This document shows, one piece after another, positions 1-10,139 of a stretch of DNA of 64,000 bases. Source of the DNA: Heliocidaris tuberculata (taxonomy: Eukaryota; Echinodermata; Echinoidea; Camarodonta; Echinometridae); the NCBI GenBank assembly GCA_025618425.1, contig CM046851.1, positions 3,887,024 through 3,951,023 on the forward strand. Direction: 5' to 3'. The notes below the pieces were generated by a model. It did no database searches and was not told where the DNA came from. It was given only the letters and a program-made list of their open reading frames with translations. Position numbers and translations under genes: made by a program. Each line of letters begins with the position of its first letter. The first letter of the stretch is position 1.

Positions 1-131
1 GTTGTTTAAATTGTAGCAGTAGCAGTAGTAATAGTAGTAGAAGTAGCAGGAATAGTTTTAGTAGTAGTAGTAGCAGCAGCAGCAGTACTCTTGTATAGTA
101 GTAGTAGTAGTAGTAGTAGGAGAAGGATGAT
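1..131. repeat. (AGT/AGC)n trinucleotide microsatellite
   Basis: Imperfect run of AGT, AGC and related triplets that grades into GGA/GAT triplets at its right edge. The array starts before the window. It is seen directly in the sequence and has no coding signal. Confidence 0.9.
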
Positions 132-2821
132 GAGGAGGAGGGGATCACAGATACATTTTAAAACTAATTAACATCCACTTGATAAACCTATTAACACATT
201 TACTCGTTGTATAATAAATTTAACTATGAATGCTGTCTTCGTTTCTGTCATTGCAAGTCTATCAACAATTTGTTACCAAGTTTATACTTTTACTTTCAAT
301 TTTTATATTCTGTTCAAATATATTGAACAAAAGAGGGTAACTGATTTTTTTTTAAATATATATAATCAGGCACAGTATAACAAATTCTTACAGTATTTAC
401 ACGAGAAAACATGAACTGTAGAAGACAATGAGAGTAATACATATCATACAATCCGGTAGAGTGCTGATCAATACAACAACTGGTTTTAATACTTTTTTTG
501 GAAAGTAAGAATAATCATATCAAATACTCTCCTCGATTACATTAAGCTGACGTATCTGTTCACGATTATACATTATACTTCTCAACATAACATATATATG
601 CATCTCAACAAAACATTTACCAAAAATAATATAATCAATTTATCCTCTGCTAGTAACTTTAAAAATTCACCTTGAACTTGGTAATTTGGACAGTCGTTCA
701 ATAACTGGTAAATAATGAATACATTCTTGTCACAATTTCTACTAGCAGTTTTGATTAGATGTGTCTATGTGTGTATTATGGTATTTACAGACGTGTGTCA
801 ATCAAATATGAATATTTACATTCACTGTCTTTAAGAATCAAACCCTGGGTATACTGGCTCGCTGACCAGACAGTCACTGTAGACCAACGTACGTCCTTAT
901 GTTTCCAGAGTAAATCATCTTTTGACGGCGTCTTGAGTATGTATCCACGATGGATACCATGATTACATTCTAGGTGTTTAGACTATCACCAGATTACGAT
1001 GATTATCATTGAAGATGTTACATGTCTTTCCAAATCAATTTGTTATAATTTCGTCTGCTTTGCTTGCCAATGATAATGTGAATAAGGATGCAATCAATGT
1101 GTTGACGATGAATTCAATAAAAATATACCTTTATCATTATAAAATCAAAATCAAACATCATTATAATATGATACTAGATTTGTTTTGACACATACTAAGA
1201 ACAAGACGGTCTTTTAATCAATTTTGGCGATATACAGGAGAGTAATGAAAACGAACAAACGATAAGGTGCATTCCCTCGTCTGGCTTTGAATATAATCAA
1301 ATAAATTGATTTCCGTTTTGGTTATGATTGTATGTTCCAATGAAGAATGAAACTATTGTTGTGCTCTTGTTGAAAATGTTTCTCCGATTTGCCTCGATTT
1401 TGTGTTGATGACTCAGGATCCGTTTAAGATTAAAACGGCTCAGAAACAAAATAGCTTATAAATTATTTATTCGGAAAAGCCGCTTTGAAAGTAGCACTTG
1501 ACCGCAATAACTCTATAATCTGAATAACCTACCCCACTAAGAAATTAGTGTAAAGTGTTGATTTGGCTATATAGCCTAGGGGTACAGAATGATTTAGCAT
1601 TGCTTAACCGGTATCAAACAAAAAGGTCACATCATCACATCTATCACAATAAAATCCTTTTTAGTGGACCCTTATATAAATATCAAAATCCGCTAGTCGG
1701 ATTGGAACATATCGCGTCATTATTTTTGAAAATATCCCGATACAATATGACCACGTTTAGTGAACACCTTCCGAAGCTGCATACAAACTGTAGGACATAT
1801 TCGACATGAATTGACAAATGATAATGTTTAAAATAAATATTTAAACAAATCTTAACGTAATCTTGGATAACTGCAGAAATATTAAATTTCACACCTTTGA
1901 CGTATTTTTATGATTTTTTTTTTCTTTTAGAGAAGTGAAATCAGAAGTGTCTTTGCAGTTTCCTGTGATCTGTTAAATGACCGCAGCAAGGAACGTGTGT
2001 CACGAGTGCACTGATGTTGAGTTTCACGGAGTACATCCACTGTCTTGCAATAAGGGCTTCCTCCATGACTTGTCGCATCCCAACACCTCTACATAACTGA
2101 GGACAAACCCATTTTCATCTTGCACTACTTGTACGATTATTATCGTAACATGCGACCATATACAGTTTTGAAGCTTCTTGCTATTAAAAGTAATTTCGCG
2201 TATTTTTTAGTTCCTGATGAATTTCTACCCTAATGTAAACTAGTGATATATGACGTAGTCAGTGTTCACACATATCAAGTTTCTGAAACGTTACACCAAG
2301 CTAATATCTGTCAATTTCATAAAAACTCCAAAATAACCACTAAATTGCATAATATTTCTCCAAAATATCAGTGGATTCTATATTATATACATATTAGGAG
2401 ACAACATATGATACGTGTGTATACAGAATAGAAACATTCAACAAAACAAATATTTTTAACTTTATTAATTTTTTTTTTTGATTTGTGCCTCAATTTGCAA
2501 AGACATTGAACCTTAAAATTACACATCTCTACAAAATGCTTTCACAACTACGACAAACATTGCATATTTCTCCAGATCTCTGCATTTCATATATTATCAA
2601 ATTTTTCGATACAATACTCAATAGATTGATATACCGTAATTTCGCATTCATTTACAGTTTTCCTAAAACATATTACCGTAATATAAATCCGAGACAACAT
2701 TTTCATATATTAGTTCATGTAATTAATATTTGACATTATACAAAGTGTACCAAGAAAGTTTAATGGTTCGCAACCATTCATTTTTTTGTTTGAAGGATTA
2801 AAAGCCTTGCAAAAAGGCAGC
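132..2821. other. AT-rich non-coding stretch, no gene recognised
   Basis: Only short open frames (84 codons or fewer) with AT-driven composition. I see no conserved motif, no splice-flanked exon and no clear terminal inverted repeat. Undetected repeat remnants are likely, but none can be named from the sequence alone. Confidence 0.6.
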
Positions 2822-2829
2822 ATTATGAT

Positions 2830-3145
2830 CAGGGGCGTCGATCCTGGGGTGGGAGATGGGGCAGTTGCACCCAAGAAAATATTGTAAGCGCAAAAATATC
2901 GTCCCCCACAATAAATCCGGAGGTGTAAAATAAAATAAGGAAAAATGCAAAACTCGGGAAATGAAACCTTCCAAACAGTGAAATACAAAAGGTATTACGT
3001 GATCAGACTTTAATTTCGCTGCGCGCTCCTAATTTCCCCTGCTAACCGTGGAGAAGTGGTAATTATAAAGAGGCGTTAAAAAATCATGAAGGGTACTATT
3101 AGGTTCTCTCCCCCCCCCCATCTGAAAAACGGATCGACGCCCCTG
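2830..3145. mobile_element. hAT-type MITE with 8-bp target duplication
   Basis: The ends are inverted repeats: CAGGGGCGTCGATCC at the left and GGATCGACGCCCCTG at the right. They are flanked by ATTATGAT (2822-2829) and ATTTTGAT (3146-3153), an 8-bp duplication with one mismatch. The 316-bp length, absence of coding capacity, CAGGGG-type ends and 8-bp duplication are typical of non-autonomous hAT elements. A poly-C run lies at about 3111-3120 near the right end. The superfamily is inferred from the termini and duplication length only. Confidence 0.85.
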
Positions 3146-3235
3146 ATTTTGATGATATCTCACTTTGAATATGATGTCCAGTTCTTGACGTGAGCGCTCT
3201 GAAATAATTGTTGTCGGCTTGATATTTGACTGACT

Positions 3236-3419
3236 ATAGACCTGTTTACTATCTATTTCAATTTATGCATGTTTCTCTTCAGAATCCTTAGTTACCAACT
3301 ATTTAGTGCACCTTGTATACATAATGGCATCTCTATGTATGAATTCCGTTTTGTATACATTAGTCGCCAAGAGAAGCTTTTTGTCAAGAAGTATACATAC
3401 AAGTAGTAAACAGGTCTAT
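3236..3419. mobile_element. Short MITE with 16-bp inverted ends and TA flanks
   Basis: ATAGACCTGTTTACTA at the left is the exact reverse complement of TAGTAAACAGGTCTAT at the right. If the outer TA on each side is the target duplication, the element is of the Tc1/mariner type, about 184 bp long and without coding capacity. The interior is also partly self-complementary around GTATAC motifs. The superfamily is inferred. Confidence 0.7.
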
Positions 3420-3805
3420 TTGAGGAAGCACTGCCGTATGTAGTCGTCCGCATAGAATTTCGGCTTGAGTTTTTGATTTCCAATTTGATGAAGCACTGAC
3501 TTATGTAGAGATTCGCGTCAGTGATCGACTTGAAAAATTGATTGCCAATTTAAAAGTACTGGCTTATTTAGTGTTCCGTTAAGTTTTCTGATAGAACATC
3601 TGATGAAGCCACTGATCTTGCAGAGGTCCTTGTAGCGTTCGGCTTGTACGGCTTGAGGTTTTTGACTGTCAATTTAATGAAGCGCTGGTTAAATTACTAG
3701 TCCGTTAGTGTAAGGTGTCTGGCTTCAGTTTTTGACTGCCAATTTGACGAAGCACTGACTTATGTAGTTGTTCGTGTGGTGTTGAGGCTTGACTGAAGGC
3801 TTAGA
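3419..3805 (+). repeat. Degenerate minisatellite, period about 65-75 bp
   Basis: Six diverged copies of a unit beginning near GAAGCACTGACTTATGTAG and containing TTTTTGACTGCCAATTTGA. Unit starts fall near 3424, 3490, 3556, 3605, 3680 and 3750. Copies differ by substitutions and small indels, so the array is old. No open reading frame runs through it. Confidence 0.75.
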
Positions 3806-4363
3806 CGCCCCTGATACCGTCCCTTCGGCTTGATACTCTCCTTCCAGGGCCCACAGCGACGAAAAACACGTCTCACATCAGCCTAATGGATTACAAAATA
3901 AAATAGATATATAATATAATATAAAGCAGACAGGTATTACCAGTAATATTTAAGTAAAATGAAGAGTTGTGATTGAATTTGCATGGAATACATAATTGAT
4001 GATATCCCTCATTAATAATATCTTTAATTCCTAACATAACTGAGTGAAGATAGATATAACCCTATGTTATCAACAGGAAATAAAAGCACTTTGTCATTAT
4101 TACTATGTACGTGCAGTGCTTGTCAATCGGCGCAGACAATGTAAGATACTCAGACACTTTAAGTGCACGTTGCAATCCTAAAGCAATCTGTAATAACCCA
4201 AGTCACGAGTAGTTCAAAATGAAATCTAGAACATTCTCCGGACATCAGAATTTGGGTAAATAAAATTGCACAAGAAAACAATGTGAGATGCATACAAGCT
4301 AATCAAGGAACATTTCTGGCATAATTTAAACAAAAGAAATGGAAATTGTAAGAGGCGTGTAAA
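3806..4363. other. Non-coding, nothing recognised
   Basis: AT-rich sequence without an open frame of note. A GACGCCCCTGATACC fragment near its left edge resembles a hAT-type terminus, but no partner end was found. Confidence 0.5.
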
Positions 4364-4640
4364 GGTGTCGTAGTCGAGTGGTTTAAACACTTGACTGGAG
4401 ATGGGAAGGTCGTGGGTTCGAACCCCGGCGCGGCACTACTCTCCTTTGGCAAGACATTAATCTACATTTTCCACTCTCCACCCAGGTGTTAAATGGGTAC
4501 CGGAAGGAATGAATTCCTTGGATGCTGTGAACGCCGAAATCGGTAGCCTAGCTAGAGCCGGGGTAATATTGGAGCGCCTTGAGCACCATTCATGGTGGAT
4601 ATGAGCGCTATATAAATATCCAATATTATTATTATTATGA
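4364..4640 (+). mobile_element. tRNA-derived SINE with (ATT)n tail
   Basis: The first 72 or so bases look like a tRNA gene. An A-box-like stretch GTAGTCGAGTGGTTTAAAC is followed by a perfect B box GGTTCGAACCC, giving an internal Pol III promoter. A roughly 190-bp body without coding capacity follows, ending GAGCGCTATATAAATATCC, then a short ATT repeat tail. tRNA head, unrelated body and simple-repeat tail together define a SINE2-type retroposon. Its head is partly shared with the SINE-like repeat at 31725, where GACTGGAGATTGGAAGGTCG recurs. Confidence 0.85.
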
Positions 4641-4865
4641 TTATAAGATAGTCTAGGGAGAATAAATAGTTCATTTTATTCATTAACAACTTACGTCGAA
4701 GTAAGACATCTATCGTCAAGAATAAGAGACAAAATATCCCTCGCCCAAAGTATTTCCGAATCTTTTTATCAATCATTTTGATCTTCCTTTGCTGATAACA
4801 GTATCATGAATTTTCGGCATTATCGGAGGTAAGAAAGTTGAAAAGTATTAGCACTTTAGAAAGAA

Positions 4866-5276
4866 TCAAGACGAGTTTCTGGAAAGTGGGCTCGCAGATA
4901 TACCATTTTCTGATTGGATTATTTTTACTTCAGCTGTCTGAGTATTCCCAGTGTGAGTATTAAACACAAATTTCCATGTTACGTTATGAAAGTAATGAAT
5001 AACAAAAATAACTGATAATTGGACCTGAACATAATCCCCAAAATAATTCGACATTTTCTTGTTGAATAATGTAACAATATACGTGATATATTCATAGGGT
5101 CTTTGTCTGCCTTCTCCATGAAGAATCTTTAGATGTGACTGGGTGAATTCTGCATTTCGTCTAACCCTCTCAGATAATTTTGCTATTTCAAGAGGTTCCC
5201 TGCATGTTACCCGCAAACAATAATAATAAAAAAAAAGGTTTAACTCTGAAGTATACTTCAAAATATATTGCAACAT
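4866..5276 (-). CDS. Open frame of unknown status (136 codons)
   Basis: An uninterrupted minus-strand frame of unknown identity. Its middle part (about residues 24-65, including AKLSERVRRNAEFTQSHLK) has a more protein-like composition than the surrounding AT-driven frames and contains arginine, glutamate and histidine codons. A possible acceptor (ATGCAG before GGAACCTC) precedes that part, so it could be an exon. I recognise no domain. A chance frame or a transposon remnant is equally possible. Confidence 0.2.
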   Translation of the reverse strand: MLQYILKYTSELNLFFYYYCLRVTCREPLEIAKLSERVRRNAEFTQSHLKILHGEGRQRPYEYITYIVTLFNKKMSNYFGDYVQVQLSVIFVIHYFHNVTWKFVFNTHTGNTQTAEVKIIQSENGISASPLSRNSS

Positions 5277-6043
5277 AATCAGATGATGTGTTCAAAGTCT
5301 AACCGTATTTTTATATCAAGACTAACAATCCACTTCCCGTAGATCGTTTGGTAGTAGGCCCCTATAATGCAATCTTTTATACTCGATCTCTTGTCATGCT
5401 TGTCATCAACCATTTTCATTTCGAAGACTGTTTTTTATCAAGGCTTTGGGTGTAGAACAGAAGAAGAAGGGAAAAAATGCGGGAGATTGTTCACATACAG
5501 ATCGGGCAGTGTGGCAACCAGATCGGATCAAAAGTGATGATTTCTCTTTTCTCTATTTTCATGGACTTACTTAAGCCCCTTTCACAATTGGTCTGCGACC
5601 AGTTTGCGACCGCCTGCAACAGATTTTTCGGGGTGTTGCACGACCGATCGCTTGGTGTCTTGCGACCACTCGCACTCGTTGCAGGCGGTCGCACGAACCT
5701 GAGGCGGTCGTGACTGGTCGCATCTGAACTTTGAACATGCTCAAAATCCAGACACGACCAGATGCGATCGATTCACTCGCATTAGGTCGTACGACCAGTC
5801 GTGCGATTTTCGTATGAGTGTTGCACAACGTTGCACGATTTGATGCGAGAGTTCGCACGACTCAATAGTCGCAGTGGGTGGGCTGGAGGTCGTGCAACAC
5901 TCGCACGTGCGCTAGCGACCTATAGCGACCAGTCTTGCGAATGGGTGCGATTGTGCTAAGACCATGAGACTGTTGCACGACCAATCGCAGCACATCTTAC
6001 AACGTTGTACTACCGTTGCACGACTGTATGAGACTGTATGCGA

Positions 6044-6145
6044 CTATTCCTCGGGGGTATATATAGGGGGACTATGGAGATGATCCTCTGCAACAGGGCC
6101 CTCCTCTAACAACTTTCTCTTCTTTGTAACTTTCTTCTTTGGCAT
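6044..6145 (-). CDS. Truncated transposon-encoded N-terminus with basic NLS-like start
   Basis: A complete 33-codon frame inside the non-repetitive core of the 5573-6584 element. It begins MPKKKVTKKRKLLEE, a strongly basic start like a nuclear localisation signal, turns acidic, and ends at TAG exactly where the motif array of the left arm begins. A TATAAAA sequence lies 57 bp upstream. The simplest reading is the beginning of the gene of an autonomous parent element, truncated by the internal deletion that made this copy. The parent protein cannot be named from 33 residues. Confidence 0.45.
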   Translation of the reverse strand: MPKKKVTKKRKLLEEGPVAEDHLHSPPIYTPEE

Positions 6146-6201
6146 CTTGATTATTAAGAAGGCCAACTTGAAACTGACTACCGGTCAATTGTCGAGGGGG
6201 T

Positions 6202-6208
6202 TTTTATA
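6202..6208 (-). promoter_or_regulatory. TATA box of the transposon core
   Basis: On the minus strand the sequence reads GGGGTATAAAAACCCCC. It is placed 57 bp before the ATG of the 33-codon frame, a spacing compatible with a TATA-driven promoter and a short leader. Activity is inferred. Confidence 0.45.
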
Positions 6209-6599
6209 CCCCACGCCACTCGCACGAATACTCTCACGACCACTTGCACCGGTCTCATTCAATCGCACGAGCGATCGCATGGTCTCACATCCACTCGCAC
6301 GACCATGCAATCGATCGTGCGACTATTGTGATTGGCGTCAAGCCACTCGCAATCACTCGTGCAACACTCGCATGTGAACGCAAGACCACTCGCACGAGCA
6401 TATGCGAGCAAATGCAACTTACTCGTGCAACGGTCTCTTCTGGTCGCTTTTGTTTTACGACCGCTGTTGCATTTGTGAATGCCTTTCTGCGACCTGATGA
6501 GATCGATGGCGATTGAAGCCTGTTGCAGCCTGTCGTGCGACCAAATGGTCGCAAACGGTCGCAGACCAATTGTGAAAGGGGCTTTAGGTATCATTTAAA

Positions 6600-7670
6600 A
6601 CGGTGCAAACTGAAATAATTTTCTTCTTTTTTTCCAGTGCAGGAAATAATCTCATTAGCTACAAATCCTGGTCTTTTATTATTGTGTATTACTGTTGTTA
6701 AGAATATATTATAATGGGATTGCAGTAAAACTACAACTTATATTTCTACATATCATTATCATGTAATTAGAATTACGAATTCACTCTGTATATGGAACAT
6801 GACAAAGGACTGTTTCCATGGAACCGGAAAGTAATTAACATTTGAATAGACAAGGAATGAGAGTGAGAACTGAAAGCGAGGAGACACACCCTGTTGAGAG
6901 TTGGAGTTCGAGTTACGTTTTTAAGTTCGGGCGAGAATTTTCTGTTTTCTGAAATCCCGATGTCGTCTTCATGGCCCGAAATGACTATTGTTTCGTCAGA
7001 AATTGAACTGAAAGTTTATTTATGGAGAAACGGGCTTTGCCTGAAATTCAACGTGTTGACAGTGAAATTTGGAACGATGTTAAGATCGATGCCCGTCGTG
7101 ATACATGTATGGACTGCGAGGACCACTCTCTTGTCAGCATACTGCAACCAGTCGACTATTACATGGCAGTAAAGGGAACTGGACACGAGCAATTTCAACA
7201 CAGACATGATCGACGTGAACTTAACATGAACTCAACTAGTAACCAACGGAATAGTTAACTTGAATGATGACATGCACACCTACATTATATGAACTCAGTT
7301 TCGTCGGGCCTCAACGTCTTACTTTGTAAGTTTACCGATGATTATCTTCTAAAGCAAATATTGAGCTCAATACCATATTGAAAGTTATATTTGAATTTGA
7401 TAACTTGATTCTGTAACAGACATAGAACATGTTCATATTTTTGTTATTTGACTGAAGAAAGTATGAAGATGAAAATTCTGATTTATATTATTAACAAGGA
7501 ACAATAATTTGATTAAAAGTCCAAAACAGGATAATTTTGTTTGACATAAACTATTTGACTGCTTTAATGGTCATATATTTCTGAGTTTAAATCAGATGTG
7601 TTTCGCTGTAATAACACCGTGTAATAACAGATTTCTATGCTTATAAATGCACCCAATCTCTCAAACTTAT
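6600..7670. other. Tubulin pseudogene intron 1, unclassified part
   Basis: AT-rich intronic sequence. Open frames near 6894-7258 overlap each other on both strands, lack conserved motifs and are treated as chance. No terminal inverted repeat was recognised. Confidence 0.5.
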
Positions 7671-7675
7671 GATTC

Positions 7676-7800
7676 CAAAACCTTACAACATACGCCAATT
7701 CTTATGTGCTATATAATCAACCTTTCCCAATTGCTTTGAGACAGTTTCTTTCACAACTTACGTGCTCGACCACTAAGCCATGACGATGATGGTTCAGTGT
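7676..7800 (-). mobile_element. SINE-like repeat, minus orientation
   Basis: On the minus strand a tRNA-like A-box region (GGCTTAGTGGTCGAGCACG) leads into a body containing GTGAAAGAAACTGTCTCAAA and GGGAAAGGTTGA. The same body recurs at 31825-31915 on the plus strand with about 85-90% identity by eye. A shared body behind a tRNA-like head indicates a dispersed SINE family. Confidence 0.7.
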
Positions 7801-7879
7801 CGAGATGATCAAGCCATTATGCAAATCAATTTGAAGTGCTTAGTAAGCAAGAAATAAATATCACATTTGGTTAGACGTT

Positions 7880-8330
7880 ATATCTTAATTCGCACAAGTC
7901 GTCGTAGTTTTGAAACTTAAAGCTATAGCGAAACCTCGAAGTTTTAAACAACGACCCACTAACCATGATAATAACGACGACATGGACGAGGGTACAAATG
8001 GGACCAAAACAACGACCCTGTTCAAAGTTATGAAAGTAAAAGCCAAGCGAGCAGTCGTTGTTGACACCAAAAATTACTTGAGTGTACAATATGCATAACA
8101 TGTCAATCGATAACTGAGAGCTGGCTTAATATTGAAGTTATTTGCGTCCACACGTTATATACCTTCAAGTGAGGACACCCCCCCCCAGCCTCGTAGTTTT
8201 CGCATTAACCATAATATCGCTCGTGGTTTTAAACTTCGAAATCGCGATTGCGTCCGCACTAATTTAAAAAACCACTAGCTAAACTTAAAGTTTGGTGACT
8301 CTCGTGTGAACCTAGGTTTTGTCTCTGTAT
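7880..8330. repeat. Possible diverged foldback element in tubulin intron 1
   Basis: CGAAGTTTTAAACAACGAC near 7938 and, read on the minus strand, CGAAGTTTAAAACCACGAG near 8220-8240 are similar inverted segments. Both lie next to an AACCAT sequence. The element edges could not be defined, so this is only a possible old inverted-repeat element. Confidence 0.3.
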
Positions 8331-10032
8331 CTTGTATTCCAAGTAATTGTCATAGTGACATCAATCCAGTCTGCTGTGAAATTTCCACAGTCATTAAATT
8401 CTTGACATGCTTGGTCATGTTATAAGACGATTTTTCTCTCTGTACTATATTTTAAGTTTTGGGAAGTGACATGCGATGAACACGGTGTCGATCCAACTGG
8501 AGCTTACCATGGCGACTCCGACCTCCAATTGGATAGCATCAACGTCTACCTCAACTAGTCTCAGGGTGGTCGATACGTCCCTCGTGCCGCTCTCATCGCC
8601 CTTGAACCAGGCAATATGGACTCTTTTCGATCAGGACCGTTCGGACAGATCTTTAGACAGGACAACTTTGTTTCTGGGCAACTTGGAGCAGGGAGTATCT
8701 GGCCAAGGGATACTACACTATGGGAGCGGAACTGGTCGATTCCGAGTTCGATGTCGTCAGGAAAGAGGCCGAAGGTTGTGCTTGTCTACAGGTGAGCTCT
8801 AATAATCACAGCCCCTTACCCTATTACAACACTTTTCTAGCACTAGCATGTTCCAGTAATCGCCATCAAAACAATTACCCCCCCCCCTCTCTCTCTCTCT
8901 CTCTCTTGGGTCTGTGGATAGGGCAGTGGTCTACAAACATGTAGGGCTTCCAACTCACGCATTCCCTTGGAGGTGGCACTGGATCTGGCATGGGTATGTT
9001 ACTGATTAGCAAGCTGAAGGAAGAATACCCAGACAGCATTTTTCATGACGTTCAGTGTCCTTCCCTCGTCTAAGGTCTCCGATGTGGTTGTAGAACCCTA
9101 CAACGCAACACTATCAATCGATAAGCTGATCGTCTACACCGACGGAAATTACTGCATCGACAATGAAGCCCTGTACAACATTTGTATCCGTACCCTGATG
9201 CTTAACAACCCAACGTATGGGGATTTGAACCATATTATAGCGAACGCAATGAGCGGTCTTACAGCCAGTCTCCGTTTCTCTGGCCAACTCAACGCCGACC
9301 TCCGAAAGCTTGCTATGAACATGGTACCCTTTCCTCGTCTCAATTTCTCCATGCCTAGTGTTGTCCCTCTGACCCGTCGTGGTAGCCCACAGTACCGTGT
9401 CTTGTCAGTCCCCGAGCTCACCTGGAGAATTTTCGACGCCGAGAACATGGTGGCAGCCTGCAATCCTCGCAACGGTCATTACCTCACCGTAGCAACCATG
9501 TTCCTGGGCCGTATGTCTATGAAGGAAGTGGACGAACAAATCCTCAACACTCAGAACAAGAAAAGCGAGTGGATCCCTAACAACGTGAAATCCGCCTTCT
9601 GTGGCATACCTCCTCCAGGCATGAGTGTTTCAGCCACTTTGATAGGGAACAACACTGCCATTCAAGACATTTTCAAACGCATCTCTGAGCAGTTTACTGT
9701 TATGTACAGAAGAAAAGCTTTCATGCACAATTATGCAATGGATATGGACGAGTACGAGTTATATGACGCCCACAGCAACATGGACGATTTGGTGTCTGAG
9801 TACAAACAGTAGCAAGAAGCTAAGATCGACGATGACTTACACTCAGAGGAAGAAGATGAAGAGGAAGTCGATCACTATGAGGTTCGATTCGTTTCACCAA
9901 GGAGTTATCACTAACTCCTTGGTTTCACAAGTCACAGCGGGTATCCCCCCTTAAATGAGAAAACTTATTGACTGAAAATTCTTTCATTCACTCATTATGT
10001 TGACAGTAACCTCTCACGTGCAAAAACAGTTC

Positions 10033-10038
10033 AATAAA
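10033..10038 (+). terminator. AATAAA polyadenylation signal after the tubulin copy
   Basis: A canonical AATAAA hexamer lies about 119 bp after the TAA that ends the readable tubulin tail. Its position suits a tubulin 3' UTR. Use as a poly(A) signal is inferred, and AATAAA is frequent by chance in AT-rich DNA. Confidence 0.45.
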
Positions 10039-10139
10039 GTGGCAAACGTATCCAATTAAAGAAGGCAAAATACCACTTTTAAAAAAGGAATGGTTTTTCT
10101 TTTGCTCTATATTCGAGGTCTCTTGAATTAAATGGATAA

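Larger units (their letters stand above)
5573..6584. mobile_element. 1-kb inverted-repeat transposon packed with GTCGCACGA-like modules
   Basis: The left end AAGCCCCTTTCACAATTGG and the right end CCAATTGTGAAAGGGGCTT are exact inverted repeats. The match continues through GTCTGCGACC and the next GTTTGCGACC with one mismatch. TTA flanks both sides if the element starts at AGCCCC, which would fit a PIF/Harbinger-type 3-bp duplication; the superfamily is inferred. The arms (about 5585-6040 and 6210-6570) consist of many degenerate copies, in both orientations, of a roughly 10-bp motif resembling GTCGCACGAC. The core (about 6044-6210) is non-repetitive and carries a TATA box and a short reading frame on the minus strand. 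The element sits 39 bp downstream of the tubulin exon 1 donor site. Confidence 0.85.
5477..9914 (+). pseudogene. Beta-tubulin, intron-containing pseudogene
   Basis: Beta-tubulin polymerises with alpha-tubulin into microtubules. Exon 1 (5477-5533) encodes MREIVHIQIGQCGNQIGSK and stops at codon 19, the classic first intron site (AAA|GTGATG). Exon 2 (8457-8791) follows acceptor TTTAAG, carries DEHG, DPTG and GGRYVPRA, and ends CTACAG|GTGAGC. Exon 3 (8945-9914) follows ATGTAG and carries the GGGTGSGMG nucleotide-binding signature, [24 protein letters not shown] and EWIPNNVK. Disablements: TAG at 8556-8558 (codon 53, normally Glu); one base missing after 8702 (TGGCC for TGGGCC); one extra T in the run 9039-9043; TAG at 9810-9812, after which a readable acidic tail rich in E and D continues to TAA at 9912. 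About four residues are missing before EWIPNN, and the HWYTGEG segment is altered. Retained introns show it is not a processed copy. Sequencing errors could explain the two indels. Confidence 0.93.

Noticed and set aside
4364..4435. Apparent tRNA gene with A and B boxes
   Set aside because: It is continuous with a SINE body and (ATT)n tail. The same reasoning applies to the tRNA-like heads at 14600-14661 and 34375-34465.
5491..6594. Several open frames of 67-111 codons on both strands in tubulin intron 1
   Set aside because: They cross the CpG-rich motif arrays of the MITE, overlap in several frames and have no domain. Only the 33-codon frame in the non-array core is kept.
6894..7258. Overlapping frames on both strands in tubulin intron 1
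   Set aside because: They are mutually overlapping, lie within an intron and carry no recognisable motif.
8556..8558. TAG at tubulin codon 53 as stop-codon recoding
   Set aside because: Additional frameshifts and a second TAG make simple decay (or sequence error) far more likely than recoding.
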